Below, piece after piece: positions 47,196 to 58,834 of a DNA stretch of 64,000 bases. The position numbers and the translations under genes were made by a program. The notes beneath the pieces are model-generated. The model was not told the origin of the DNA and did not search any database. It was given only the letters and a program-made list of their open reading frames with translations. This stretch comes from an uncultured Bacteroidota bacterium (GTDB taxonomy: Bacteria > Bacteroidota > Bacteroidia > Bacteroidales > P3): positions 62,551 to 126,550 of the forward strand of contig CACYIK010000003.1 of assembly GCA_902774395.1 (NCBI GenBank). The letters are read 5' to 3'. How positions within the stretch are numbered: position 1 is the stretch's first letter; the number at the start of each line of letters is the position of its first letter.

Positions 47196-48026
47196 ATGGA
47201 TAAACTGATTATCACCGCCGCCATCTGCGGCGCAGAAGTTACCAAAGAGCAGAACCCCAACGTTCCCTACACCGTAGAGGAAATCGTCCGTGAGGCCAAG
47301 AGCGCCGTCGACGCCGGCGCCGCCATCGTGCACCTCCATGTCCGCGAGGACGACGGCACCCCCACCCAGAGCCACGTCCGCTTCCAGGAGTGCACCGAGG
47401 CCATCCTGAAGGCCTGCCCCAACGTCATCCTCATCCCCTCCACCGGCGGTGCCGTGGGAATGACTCCCGACGAGCGTCTCGACTCCACCAACACCACCCC
47501 CATCCCCGAGATGGCCACCCTCGACTGTGGCACCTGCAACTTCGGCGACGACATCTTCGACAACACCATGCCCACCATGCGTGCCTTCGGCAAACGCATG
47601 CTTGAGAAAGGCATCAAACCCGAATACGAATGCTTCGAGATGGGTCACCTCGACACCATCCTCACCATGGCCCGTAAGGGCGAAGTGCCCGGCGACCCGA
47701 TGCAGTTCAACTTCGTCCTCGGCGTCCCCGGCTGCACCCCCGCTACCGTCGACAACCTCTGCTGGCTGGTGAACAAGATCCCTGCCGGCAGCACCTGGAC
47801 TGCCACCGGCATCGGCCGTCACGCCTTCACCCTCGCTGCTCCCGCCATCGTTATGGGCGGTAACGTCCGCGTGGGCTTCGAGGACAACCTCTACCTCGAG
47901 CGCGGCGTCCTCGCCAAGAGCAACGGAGAACTCGTCGACAAGGTCGTCCGCATGGCCAAACTCCTCGGCCGCCAGGTGGCTACCAGCGACGAAGCACGTG
48001 AAATCCTCAGCCTGAAGAAAAAATAA
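47196..48026 (+). CDS. Beta-keto acid cleavage enzyme (Kce-like, BKACE family)
   Basis: 276 residues. The family text IITAAICGAEVTKEQNPNVP is followed by the metal-site motif AAIVHLHVREDDGTPTQ (HxH), a TGGAVGMTPDERL loop and GNVRVGFEDNLYLERG. The type member cleaves 3-keto-5-aminohexanoate with acetyl-CoA in lysine fermentation. The other lysine-fermentation genes are not adjacent, so the true substrate could be another beta-keto acid. It lies 18 bases before the deiminase gene and is probably cotranscribed with it. Confidence 0.9.
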   Translation: MDKLIITAAICGAEVTKEQNPNVPYTVEEIVREAKSAVDAGAAIVHLHVREDDGTPTQSHVRFQECTEAILKACPNVILIPSTGGAVGMTPDERLDSTNTTPIPEMATLDCGTCNFGDDIFDNTMPTMRAFGKRMLEKGIKPEYECFEMGHLDTILTMARKGEVPGDPMQFNFVLGVPGCTPATVDNLCWLVNKIPAGSTWTATGIGRHAFTLAAPAIVMGGNVRVGFEDNLYLERGVLAKSNGELVDKVVRMAKLLGRQVATSDEAREILSLKKK

Positions 48027-48044
48027 TTTAAGGAAAGGAAAAAT

Positions 48045-50201
48045 ATGAAGAAAATAGTTTTCTTACTAGCTGCCGCCTCCATCACCCTCGGTGCTACCGC
48101 CCAGAGCCAGCAACCCACCGAGCAGATGAAGCGCGAGTTCCGCCAGACCATTCAGAAACGCGACATCTCCAAACGCCACCTCGAAAGCAACATCCCGCTC
48201 TCCACCACCGCTCCTTCCACCAAGAGTGCCACCAAGGCGCTGCCCGAAGACCGTGTGTGGTTCCCCGGCGAATGGGAAGAGGTGAAGGCTATCACCGTAA
48301 CCCCCTACTACTCCTATGAGCCCGCCTCGAACCAGGGTCCCGGCTACTGGATGGCCGACCCCGTGGTCAGCGGCTACGCACAATACTATAATTACGGCAC
48401 TGGCAATGGCTGGCAGGAGCGCGGCGGCGGTCCCTACAGAGCCACCATGGACACGGCTTCCGACTTCGGCAAGGTGTTCTTTTACCTGATGGACGGCATC
48501 CAGCTCGGCGGCGCCGAGGCTTGGGTCCGCGTCGAGCATCCTACCGACACGGCACGCGTGATCCGTACGCTCACCCGCATGGGCCTGCGTCACAACAACG
48601 TGCGCTTCATCATTGGCGCCGGCAACTCCTTCTGGTACCGCGACTGCGGCCCCATCGCCTTCTACTATGGCGACCAGGACTCCGTGGCTATGCTCGACTT
48701 CACCTACTACCCGGGACGTGCCCTCGACGACTCGCTCCCCTCGCTCATCCACCAGCAGTACAACATCCCCAACTATCAGACCCTGATTGAATGGGAAGGT
48801 GGCAACTGCCTCGTCGACGGAGCCGGCATGGTGCTCTCCTCCGATGCCATCTATGAGAACAATACCGATGGCTACGGCCAGATCACCTGGGACGGACATA
48901 ACGTCAACACCATCAACTATAGCCATGTCCCCGTGCTCTCGCGCACTCAGGTCAAGCAGGCCCTCCACGACCTCCTCGGCCAACGCGCCACCTACATCCT
49001 CCCCGCCTACCAGTATGATGGCGGCACCGGCCACGTGGACCTCTATGCCGACGCCTACGACGAGAACGGCTTCGTCTTCTCCGTTATGCCCGACACCTAC
49101 AGCAGCTGGGTCGACTACCTCACCGGACAGAAGAACATCGACTCCCTCTGCTCCTACAAGTCTCTCTTCAACCGCAACTACTACACTATGGCTACCCTGC
49201 CCTTCCCCTCCAAGGACAACGGCGGCAACTACTCCTCCCAGAGCGAATACAACCGTAACTACACCCGCACCTACTCCAACCACACCTTCGTCAACAACGT
49301 CATCCTGCAGCCCTGCTTCTCGCGTGTGGTCAACGGTCAGCCTTCGGCCGATTGGGACCGCGCCAACATCGAAGCTGTCGCTGCCGCCTATCCGGGATAC
49401 ACCATCTACCCTGTCGACGTGCGTGAGTTCGACGGTAGCGGCGGTGCTATCCACTGCGTCACCAAGCAGATTCCCGCCGACAGCCCCATCCGCATCCTCC
49501 ACAAAAACATCCACGGCGCTATGACCGCCGGTCTCGAGAACAACGACCTCCCCGTCAGCGCCATCATCACCAACGCCAGCGGCATCGCCCACGCCGAAGT
49601 GATGTTCCGCGTCAACGGTGGCGAGTGGCAGACCCTCAACCTCACCGCCAACGGCAACCGCTGGTATGGTAACTTCCCCTTTGCTGGAATGAGCAACGTC
49701 GACTCTGTCGACTACTACATCTCCGCTACCTCCAACAACGGCAAGACCATCACCAAGCCCATGACGGCCAGCCAGGGTGGCTACTACAACTTCTCCTTCG
49801 GCACCGATGCCATCGTCGACTCCTCTTGGTTCGACTACGACACCACCCCCATGCCCATGGAGAACATTACCTTCACCTTCGGCAACAGCTGGGCCACCGA
49901 GGACAACAACGCTCCCCGTCCCATTGGCATCGACAAGGTAGAGAACGCCGAGCAGAACTTCGGCCAGTTCTACCCCAACCCTGCCGCCGATCAGGCTAAC
50001 CTCAACATCAACCTCGGCGATGGTGGCAACTACACGGTCAGCATCATCGACCTCTCGGGTCGCACCGTCCACACCAGCAGCCTGCAGACTGCCGGCCAGA
50101 TTGTCTACACCATCAATACCAGCCGTCTCGCCTCAGGCATCTACCATGTTGTCTTCCAGAATGGCGACACCCGCGTCAGCCGCAAGCTCATTGTGAAATA
50201 G
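48045..50201 (+). CDS. Secreted agmatine/peptidylarginine deiminase with type IX sorting domain
   Basis: 718 residues. The signal peptide (core IVFLLAAASITLGATA) is followed by a deiminase domain of the PF04371 type. Catalytic residues are D200 in SFWYRDCGP, H330 and D332 in GTGHVDLYAD and C471 in SGGAIHCVTKQIP. After about residue 490 comes an Ig-like segment, then a type IX sorting domain (GQFYPNPAADQANLNI, a YTVSIIDLSGRTV strand and ending GIYHVVFQNGDTRVSRKLIVK minus its last residue in the usual form). This layout resembles the Porphyromonas gingivalis PPAD enzyme, which citrullinates peptides. Whether this protein acts on peptide arginine or free agmatine is not decided by sequence. Confidence 0.9.
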   Translation: MKKIVFLLAAASITLGATAQSQQPTEQMKREFRQTIQKRDISKRHLESNIPLSTTAPSTKSATKALPEDRVWFPGEWEEVKAITVTPYYSYEPASNQGPGYWMADPVVSGYAQYYNYGTGNGWQERGGGPYRATMDTASDFGKVFFYLMDGIQLGGAEAWVRVEHPTDTARVIRTLTRMGLRHNNVRFIIGAGNSFWYRDCGPIAFYYGDQDSVAMLDFTYYPGRALDDSLPSLIHQQYNIPNYQTLIEWEGGNCLVDGAGMVLSSDAIYENNTDGYGQITWDGHNVNTINYSHVPVLSRTQVKQALHDLLGQRATYILPAYQYDGGTGHVDLYADAYDENGFVFSVMPDTYSSWVDYLTGQKNIDSLCSYKSLFNRNYYTMATLPFPSKDNGGNYSSQSEYNRNYTRTYSNHTFVNNVILQPCFSRVVNGQPSADWDRANIEAVAAAYPGYTIYPVDVREFDGSGGAIHCVTKQIPADSPIRILHKNIHGAMTAGLENNDLPVSAIITNASGIAHAEVMFRVNGGEWQTLNLTANGNRWYGNFPFAGMSNVDSVDYYISATSNNGKTITKPMTASQGGYYNFSFGTDAIVDSSWFDYDTTPMPMENITFTFGNSWATEDNNAPRPIGIDKVENAEQNFGQFYPNPAADQANLNINLGDGGNYTVSIIDLSGRTVHTSSLQTAGQIVYTINTSRLASGIYHVVFQNGDTRVSRKLIVK

Positions 50202-50225
50202 TTTGCCACTGACAACGATAACAAG

Positions 50226-50251
50226 TAAGGGCCGGCGAATGCCGGCCCTTA
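50226..50251 (+). terminator. Terminator after the deiminase gene
   Basis: An 11-bp stem TAAGGGCCGGC / GCCGGCCCTTA with loop GAAT, followed by TTATTTTTA. Confidence 0.85.
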
Positions 50252-50280
50252 TTATTTTTATATACAAATAAAAAATAGCC

Positions 50281-50862
50281 TTATCGGCTTAGCTTGTCAT
50301 ACACTTCATAATACTGCTCCGCCATCGCGTCGGTCATCTCGTAGGGGTTGCCGGTGCCGATGACGACAATCTTGCGCTCGTCGACACCCTGCGCCATCAG
50401 CTGACCCTTCACCTCGTCACTCACAGCCACGATAACGTCGCTCGACGTCCAGGCATAGAGCATTCTTCTCTTCCACGCTATACTGTCGACCAGCGACGTC
50501 TTGTGGTGCGACTCCACACCGAAGCAGGTCACTACCGTCTTCACCATACCCTCAAGGCCGTAAGGCAGCTCCTCGTTCAGGCCGTGGAACACCTTCACCT
50601 TCTCGAACTTCAGCCATTCGGCCAGACGGTAGCGAAGCCACATGGAAGGCATCAGCTTCATCGAGCCCGTGGGCAAGAAGGTGCTCACGTTAGCGCAGCT
50701 CGAATAGTATGTCTTGTATTCCTCCTTCATCCTCGTGGCGAAGAGTAAGGCACGGAAATCCAGCACATGCCGCGACGCCAGCTTCTCCACCAGGTTGCGG
50801 CTCCACTCTCCCAGTTCCTCTCCGTTGCGGAACACATTGTTTGCTTCAAATCCTACTAACAT
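50281..50862 (-). CDS. Half-length glycosyltransferase (GT4-like N-terminal domain)
   Basis: 193 residues from the ATG at 50862 (MLVGFEANNVFRNGEELGEW). The longer open frame starts inside repeat and promoter sequence. The text resembles the N-terminal Rossmann domain of a GT-B glycosyltransferase: VKVFHGLNEELPYGL, VVTCFGVESHH, SSDVIVAVSDEVKGQLM and KIVVIGTGNPYE. It stops where the C-terminal nucleotide-sugar domain would begin. It is either a truncated remnant or a single-domain version. Confidence 0.7.
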   Translation of the reverse strand: MLVGFEANNVFRNGEELGEWSRNLVEKLASRHVLDFRALLFATRMKEEYKTYYSSCANVSTFLPTGSMKLMPSMWLRYRLAEWLKFEKVKVFHGLNEELPYGLEGMVKTVVTCFGVESHHKTSLVDSIAWKRRMLYAWTSSDVIVAVSDEVKGQLMAQGVDERKIVVIGTGNPYEMTDAMAEQYYEVYDKLSR

Positions 50863-50911
50863 ATTATAAACGTTATACGTAAAACGTAAAACATCTTTTT
50901 CAATCAAAATG

Positions 50912-50919
50912 CAAAAATA
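50912..50919 (-). promoter_or_regulatory. Promoter -7 element for the glycosyltransferase gene
   Basis: Minus strand TATTTTTG, 50 bases before the start codon, back to back with the plus-strand element at 50933-50940. Confidence 0.55.
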
Positions 50920-50932
50920 CAAAAATAATTCG

Positions 50933-50940
50933 TATCTTTG
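50933..50940 (+). promoter_or_regulatory. Promoter -7 element for trmH
   Basis: TATCTTTG. The leader of about 150 bases to the trmH start is made almost wholly of repeat words (ACCTAAAACGTAC, AACCAATAACC, TTCATCATTCATC). Confidence 0.6.
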
Positions 50941-51091
50941 CAAAAAATTTCAACGAAAAACCTAAAACGTACAACCTGAAACGCAATGCGTCAGCCCTCT
51001 ATAACCAATAACCTATAACCAATAACCATTCATCATTCATCACTCATCACTCATAATTCATAATTCATCATTCATCATTCAACATTACACA

Positions 51092-51817
51092 ATGCCTCGC
51101 ATAGACCTCAACAGCCCCACTCCCCTGGCCCAGTGCCTCGCCAGTCTCACCGCCGAACAGAAACAGGCGCTCTATGAGTCGGCCTCCGAGCTCGTCTCGG
51201 AAAACCGTCGTCAGCTCATCGACCGCATAGCGCCCCTCCGCACCCGTCACATCGCCGTGGCCCTCGAGGACGTCTACCAGTCGCACAATGCCGCTGCCGT
51301 GCTGCGCTCCTGCGACTGCTTCGGCATCCAGGACGTACATGTCGTCGAACACAACAACCCCTTCAACCCCGCCGGCGATGTCGCCGTGGGTTCCTCCAAA
51401 TGGGTCGACTACTACTCCTACCCCGATATCGAGGCGGCCTACAAAGAGCTCCGCCGCCGCGGCTACCGCATCGTCGCCACCACCCCCCACACCAACGACA
51501 CCCTCATCACCGACCTCGACATCTCCACCCCCGTGGCACTCATCTTCGGCACCGAACTCACCGGCCTCTCCCAGCAGGCCATCGACCTCGCCGACGAATA
51601 CGTCAAGATACCCATGTACGGCTTCACCGAAAGCTTCAACATCTCCGTCTCCGTCGCCCTCTCACTCTTCAACCTCACCGAGCGCCTCCGCCACTCACAA
51701 CTAAACATTGAACACTTAACACTAAACACTGACCAACTCCTCGACCTGAAACTCCACTGGCTGGCGCAGACCATCCGCGACGGCGAACAGGTGCTCCTCA
51801 AACTCGCCGGGAAATAA
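51092..51817 (+). CDS. trmH: TrmH-family RNA 2-O-methyltransferase
   Basis: 241 residues. SPOUT signatures are EDVYQSHNAAAVLRSCDCFG (motif 1), PVALIFGTELTGLS (motif 2) and YGFTESFNISVSVALSL (motif 3). The match to motif 1 suggests tRNA G18 2-O-methyltransferase activity using S-adenosylmethionine. Near residue 207 a segment (SQLNIEHLTLNTDQLL) is translated from the AACATTGAACACTTAACACT repeat, another example of junction repeat inside a gene. Confidence 0.9.
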   Translation: MPRIDLNSPTPLAQCLASLTAEQKQALYESASELVSENRRQLIDRIAPLRTRHIAVALEDVYQSHNAAAVLRSCDCFGIQDVHVVEHNNPFNPAGDVAVGSSKWVDYYSYPDIEAAYKELRRRGYRIVATTPHTNDTLITDLDISTPVALIFGTELTGLSQQAIDLADEYVKIPMYGFTESFNISVSVALSLFNLTERLRHSQLNIEHLTLNTDQLLDLKLHWLAQTIRDGEQVLLKLAGK

Positions 51818-51844
51818 AAATAATTAACAAAAATTAAAGAAAAA

Positions 51845-51876
51845 TTTGCACGAACCAAATATCATTCGTACATTTG
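51845..51876 (+). promoter_or_regulatory. Bacteroidetes-type promoter for the PepSY-like gene
   Basis: -33 TTTG at 51845-51848 and -7 TACATTTG at 51869-51876, with a 20-base spacer. Start codon 43 bases on. Confidence 0.75.
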
Positions 51877-51918
51877 CCTTGATGTTTATTTAAGAAAAAT
51901 AATATTAAGCTACTCAAA

Positions 51919-52380
51919 ATGAAGAAAATAACACTTATCGCAGCACTCTTTTTCCTCTCCTCCGGAGTCCTTTTCGCTCAAAAGGCCGTCAACGAACAGG
52001 ACGTTAAAGTCTCCTACGTCAAAGATTTCCAGCGCCAAGTCAAGGACGCCACCGACATCGCATGGTGGCAGATCGACGACAACACCTTCAAGGTCACCTA
52101 CCGCGACTCCGAGAACTCCCGTCAGGCCATGGTCTTTTCAAACAAAGGCATGGAGACCCACTACATCATCGAGGACCACTTCCCCCAGAGCATCGTCGAC
52201 TACGTAAAAGCCAACTATAACGGTTCCAAAGTCACCGACCTCTGGGCCCGCAAAGCCCGCAACAAGATGTCCTACCAGGCCCGCATCGCCCGCAAGAGCG
52301 GCTTCCTCTGGTGGAAGAAGGAGAAGGATGTCAAAATCCTCAACTTCGAAATCGACGGCAAGTTCATCAGCGAAGAGTAA
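51919..52380 (+). CDS. Small secreted PepSY-like (DUF2874-type) protein
   Basis: 153 residues with a signal peptide (core LIAALFFLSSGVLFA, then QKAV). The mature part, including the pattern DIAWWQIDDNTFKVTYRD and a later YVKANYNGSKVTDLW, resembles the small Bacteroidetes PepSY-like domains. It is expected in the periplasm, with unknown function. It has its own promoter. Confidence 0.75.
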   Translation: MKKITLIAALFFLSSGVLFAQKAVNEQDVKVSYVKDFQRQVKDATDIAWWQIDDNTFKVTYRDSENSRQAMVFSNKGMETHYIIEDHFPQSIVDYVKANYNGSKVTDLWARKARNKMSYQARIARKSGFLWWKKEKDVKILNFEIDGKFISEE

Positions 52381-52450
52381 CAACAATTCTCCTTTTTATA
52401 TTCAACCTTTTAAAACCGATACCCCGATGTGACAAGTGGGGATTTTCACT

Positions 52451-53086
52451 ATGACAAATGCCATCTACAAAGCTGAAACCGGTAAAGTATTCTGGATGAT
52501 GATTGCCGGCCTCATCATCGGCGTCATCCAGGCCATCATGGCCCTCGTTGCCGTTGCGGGCGGTATCGCAGCCATCGCCACCGGCGGTGAACATGGCGTC
52601 GGCGCCGCAGGCGGTGCAGGTATCGTGCTCGTCCTCCTCGCCCTCGTCAACATCGCCCTGAAAGTAATGCTCTACCTCTCCTACGGAAAACTCGCCAAAG
52701 ACTTCGGCGACAACGCCGACGGCAAAGCCCTCGGCAACATCAAACTAGCCGCTCTCTTCGACCTCATCAACGTAGGTATCGGCCTCATCTCCATTCTCCT
52801 CCTCCCCCTGGCCATCGTCTTGGGCATCATCGCCCTCGTTGTCAGCATCGTGGCCTACATCTTCTACCTCATGGGATTCAGTGCCCTGAAGAATTCCTCC
52901 ACCTTCCCCGGTGCCGCCGGTGCCAGCAACGTCTTCGTGGCCTATATCCTCATCCTCGTTGGTGCCGTCCTCGGTATCATCCCCGTGCTCAACATCATTG
53001 GCGGCATCGCCGGTCTCGTCGGCCTCATCATGCTCCTCGTGGGCTGGGCCAAAATCAAGAACGCCCCCCTGCCCGAGGCTGCCTAA
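52451..53086 (+). CDS. Multi-pass membrane protein of unknown function
   Basis: 211 residues from the ATG at 52451. About five or six membrane helices are visible (for example WMMIAGLIIGVIQAIMALVA, GLISILLLPLAIVLGIIALV and VAYILILVGAVLGIIPVLNI). A soluble stretch KLAKDFGDNADGKALGN lies between helices 2 and 3. No family is recognised. A strong terminator follows. Confidence 0.78.
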   Translation: MTNAIYKAETGKVFWMMIAGLIIGVIQAIMALVAVAGGIAAIATGGEHGVGAAGGAGIVLVLLALVNIALKVMLYLSYGKLAKDFGDNADGKALGNIKLAALFDLINVGIGLISILLLPLAIVLGIIALVVSIVAYIFYLMGFSALKNSSTFPGAAGASNVFVAYILILVGAVLGIIPVLNIIGGIAGLVGLIMLLVGWAKIKNAPLPEAA

Positions 53087-53121
53087 TCCGCTCTTTGAAT
53101 AAAACAACAAACAACCCTTTG

Positions 53122-53152
53122 GAGGGTGCCCATCGGCACCCTCTTTTTTTTT
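53122..53152 (+). terminator. Rho-independent terminator
   Basis: A 9-bp stem GAGGGTGCC / GGCACCCTC with loop CATC, followed by nine T. Confidence 0.92.
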
Positions 53153-53159
53153 ATTCCCA

Positions 53160-53310
53160 CCAACACCCCACCAACGACCCACGATCACCCTACCATCACC
53201 CTACCATCACCCTATCATCTCCTACCATGGTAGGAGTTGGTACGGTGTTGAGTCGGACTTGATACGGAGTTGAGTCGGACTTGATAGGGACATGATACTG
53301 ATTTAGTGAC
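53160..53310 (+). repeat. Dispersed palindromic repeat, copy 3
   Basis: It has an ACCCTACCATC array, the palindrome CTCCTACCATGGTAGGAG and a GTTGAGTCGGACTTGATACG array. It ends GATACTGATTTAGTGACAGT. The 39 bases 53212-53250 are identical (inverted) to 8636-8674. Confidence 0.78.
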
Positions 53311-53378
53311 AGTTAAGTGTATTTTTATGCCATATAACTCTCTATACCAGCAACTTATATGCTTTTTTTAACAAAAAA

Positions 53379-53402
53379 AAGCACACCATTTCTGGTGTGC
53401 TT
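53379..53402 (-). terminator. Terminator after secA
   Basis: Stem AAGCACACC / GGTGTGCTT with loop ATTTCT. On the minus strand it is followed by a run of T (53371-53380). Confidence 0.88.
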
Positions 53403-53405
53403 AAC

Positions 53406-53518
53406 TGTTAGCGGGTAGCCACTAGCCACTCATCACTCATCACTCATCACTCATCACTCATCACTAATCACTCATCACTCATCACTCACCACTCATCACT
53501 CATCACTCATCACTAATG
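53406..53518. repeat. ACTCATC tandem repeat before the secA end
   Basis: About 14 heptamers CACTCAT with two CACTAAT variants, preceded by GCGGGTAGCCACTAGCC. The array abuts the secA stop codon. Confidence 0.9.
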
Positions 53519-53519
53519 C

Positions 53520-56834
<3,315 letters not shown>

Positions 56835-56909
56835 ATTATACAATAGTTCTTAATTCTTAAATACTAATTCTTAAACAATTATCCGTTTTCATGCAGATAG
56901 AAAAACAAA

Positions 56910-56917
56910 CAAAGATA
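56910..56917 (-). promoter_or_regulatory. Promoter -7 element for secA
   Basis: Minus strand TATCTTTG, 75 bases before the start codon. Confidence 0.55.
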
Positions 56918-57031
56918 CAACTTTTTTTGAAAATGGAAGTTGAAAAAAGGAAGAATTGGCCGATTCTGTCTTTTCAGGAAAGATATAACATGCTTGAAGA
57001 CAGCGTGAAATTAGATAATCTCAAAAAACTT

Positions 57032-57062
57032 TTTGCCATATTGAAAAAAGTTCGTACTTTTG
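57032..57062 (+). promoter_or_regulatory. Bacteroidetes-type promoter for tRNA-Ser
   Basis: -33 TTTG at 57032-57035 and -7 TACTTTTG at 57055-57062 with a 19-base spacer, about 90 bases before the tRNA. The leader holds GGTGAGAGGTGAAAGG repeats. Confidence 0.75.
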
Positions 57063-57151
57063 CACCCGCTTTTTAAAGGTGAGAGGTGAAAGGTGAGAGG
57101 TGAAACACCCCGTTTCATTAATCATTAACCGTTAACCTTTAACCATTATGA

Positions 57152-57238
57152 GGAGAGATGCCGGAGTGGTCGATCGGGGCGGTCTCGAAAACCGTTGACC
57201 AGCTTGCTGGTCCCAGGGTTCGAATCCCTGTCTCTCCG
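57152..57238 (+). tRNA. tRNA-Ser (anticodon CGA)
   Basis: 87 bases. Acceptor stem GGAGAGA pairs with TCTCTCC, discriminator G. The anticodon loop CTCGAAA gives CGA, reading codon UCG. There is a long variable arm (TGACCAGCTTGCTGGTC) as in class II serine tRNAs, and a T-loop region GGTTCGAATCC. CCA is not encoded. Confidence 0.95.
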
Positions 57239-57247
57239 CAAAAGAAA

Positions 57248-57284
57248 CAAGGAGCTGTCAGTTTTGTGCTGACGGCTCCTTGTT
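57248..57284 (+). terminator. Hairpin terminator after tRNA-Ser
   Basis: A 15-bp stem ACAAGGAGCTGTCAG / CTGACGGCTCCTTGT with one G-T pair and a 7-base loop, then TGTTTG. Confidence 0.75.
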
Positions 57285-57321
57285 GTTTGTGACAGTAATG
57301 ATTTTTGTACACACAGGGCCC

Positions 57322-57478
57322 AATAATCTTGAAAAGATGTAAAATCACCCCCCTCAATAATCTTGAAAAGATGTAAAATCAGCCACACAATAATCTTGAA
57401 AAGATGTAATTTTTATTTTGTGATAATCTTGAAAAGTTGTATTTTTGCACTTGAAATAGTCTTGAAATAATGGAGACA
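57322..57478 (+). repeat. Five phased operator-like repeats before the DUF4143 ATPase
   Basis: The unit AATAATCTTGAAAAGATGTA starts at 57322, 57356 and 57389, with diverged units at 57422 and 57455. The period is 33-34 bases, about three helix turns. Each unit contains a small palindrome ATCTT-GAA-AAGAT. Unit 4 lies between the promoter elements and unit 5 in the leader, which suggests binding by a regulator, perhaps the ATPase itself. Confidence 0.85.
57417..57447 (+). promoter_or_regulatory. Bacteroidetes-type promoter within the operator-like repeats
   Basis: -33 TTTG at 57417-57420 and -7 TATTTTTG at 57440-57447 with a 19-base spacer. It overlaps repeat unit 4. Confidence 0.8.
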
Positions 57479-57484
57479 TAATCT

Positions 57485-58834
57485 ATGAAAAGAAAGATTT
57501 ACAATAAGTTACTAGAATGGAAACAACAGCGCAACGGCGCCACAGCCATTCTGATTGAGGGCGCTCGACGCATCGGAAAGAGCTATATCGTGGAGGAGTT
57601 TGCCCGCAACGAGTACGATTCGTATATTATTATCGACTTCAACAAAGCCGACAAAGTGGTGGCGACTTGGTTCGACACGTTACTAGAAGACCTCGATACG
57701 TTGCTAATGAACCTACAAATACATTACGGCACACGTCTCACGCCCGGCAAATCCGTCATCGTTTTCGATGAGGTACAACTCTGTCCACGTGCCCGTGCCG
57801 CCATCAAATATCTGGTAGCCGACGGGAGATACCACTATATAGAAACAGGATCGCTTGTCAGCATCAAGAAGAATGTTCGTGACATTGTGATACCCTCCGA
57901 AGAGGAAGCACTGCCTATGTTCCCGATGGATTTTGAGGAATTCCTCTGGGCGTTGGGCAACGATATGTTGATGCCTTATATCTGCCAATGCTACGAAAAA
58001 CGGCAGCCGCTGGGTGCACTTCACCGTAAAGCACTCGAGCTTTTCCGCACCTATATGATAGTGGGAGGAATGCCGCAAGCCGTACAGGCGTTTGTCCAAA
58101 CCAAGGATTTCGATAAGGTAGATCGCGTGAAGCGTAGCATATTGCAGGTTTATGCCAACGACATATCCAAGTATGCTGAAGGCATGGAGCACAAGGTGAA
58201 AAGCATCTTTGAACAGATTCCTGCACAACTGCAGAAGCATGAGAAAAAGTTCCGTCTGGCAGCGTTGGAGCCCGGCGCGGCCTACCGCGACTACGACGAC
58301 GCCTTCTTTTGGCTTGCCGATGCCGGCATCGTGAATATCTGCTACAACTGCACTGCGCCCAATGTAGGATTACGACTCAATATGGAACGCAATACACTCA
58401 AATGCTATATGGCCGACACGGGGCTTCTTATTTCTCACGCTTTCGACGAAAAAGGCAAGGTACCCGTAGAACTGTATCAAAAACTCCTGCTCAATAAATT
58501 GGAGGTGAACCAAGGTATGATAGTGGAGAATATCGTGGCTCAAATGCTCGCCACGAACAGCCACAAACTATATTTCTACAGCAACTCCAGCCGAAACGAC
58601 GCCAGCGACCGGATGGAAATTGATTTCCTCACTGCCAAAAGCAAACTCACCACTCGCCATAACATCACGCCTATTGAGGTGAAGTCGTCGCAGCGTTACA
58701 CTCTTTCTTCCTTGCGCAAATGCAAGGAAAAGTTTGGCGAATACCTTGCCACGCCCATAGTACTACACGGGGCAGATTTCAAAGAAGACGACGGCATTCT
58801 TTTCCTTCCTCTGTATATGACCCCATGCCTGTAA
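57485..58834 (+). CDS. AAA ATPase with DUF4143 C-terminal domain
   Basis: 449 residues. The AAA_14 ATPase has Walker A EGARRIGKSYIVEEFA (residues 25-40) and Walker B SVIVFDEVQLCPRAR, with TGSLVSI as sensor. The DUF4143 domain contains a region rich in Glu/Asp/Lys near the C-terminus (DRMEIDFLTAKSKL then ITPIEVKSSQRY). This E...D...E-x-K pattern resembles a PD-(D/E)XK nuclease fold. Such ATPases are common in Bacteroidetes and their function is unclear. The operator-like array upstream is the notable context. Confidence 0.9.
   Translation: MKRKIYNKLLEWKQQRNGATAILIEGARRIGKSYIVEEFARNEYDSYIIIDFNKADKVVATWFDTLLEDLDTLLMNLQIHYGTRLTPGKSVIVFDEVQLCPRARAAIKYLVADGRYHYIETGSLVSIKKNVRDIVIPSEEEALPMFPMDFEEFLWALGNDMLMPYICQCYEKRQPLGALHRKALELFRTYMIVGGMPQAVQAFVQTKDFDKVDRVKRSILQVYANDISKYAEGMEHKVKSIFEQIPAQLQKHEKKFRLAALEPGAAYRDYDDAFFWLADAGIVNICYNCTAPNVGLRLNMERNTLKCYMADTGLLISHAFDEKGKVPVELYQKLLLNKLEVNQGMIVENIVAQMLATNSHKLYFYSNSSRNDASDRMEIDFLTAKSKLTTRHNITPIEVKSSQRYTLSSLRKCKEKFGEYLATPIVLHGADFKEDDGILFLPLYMTPCL

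Noticed and set aside
53406..53518. CRISPR-like appearance of the CACTCAT array
   Set aside because: Units are 7 bases without spacers, and no cas gene is near. It is a simple tandem repeat.
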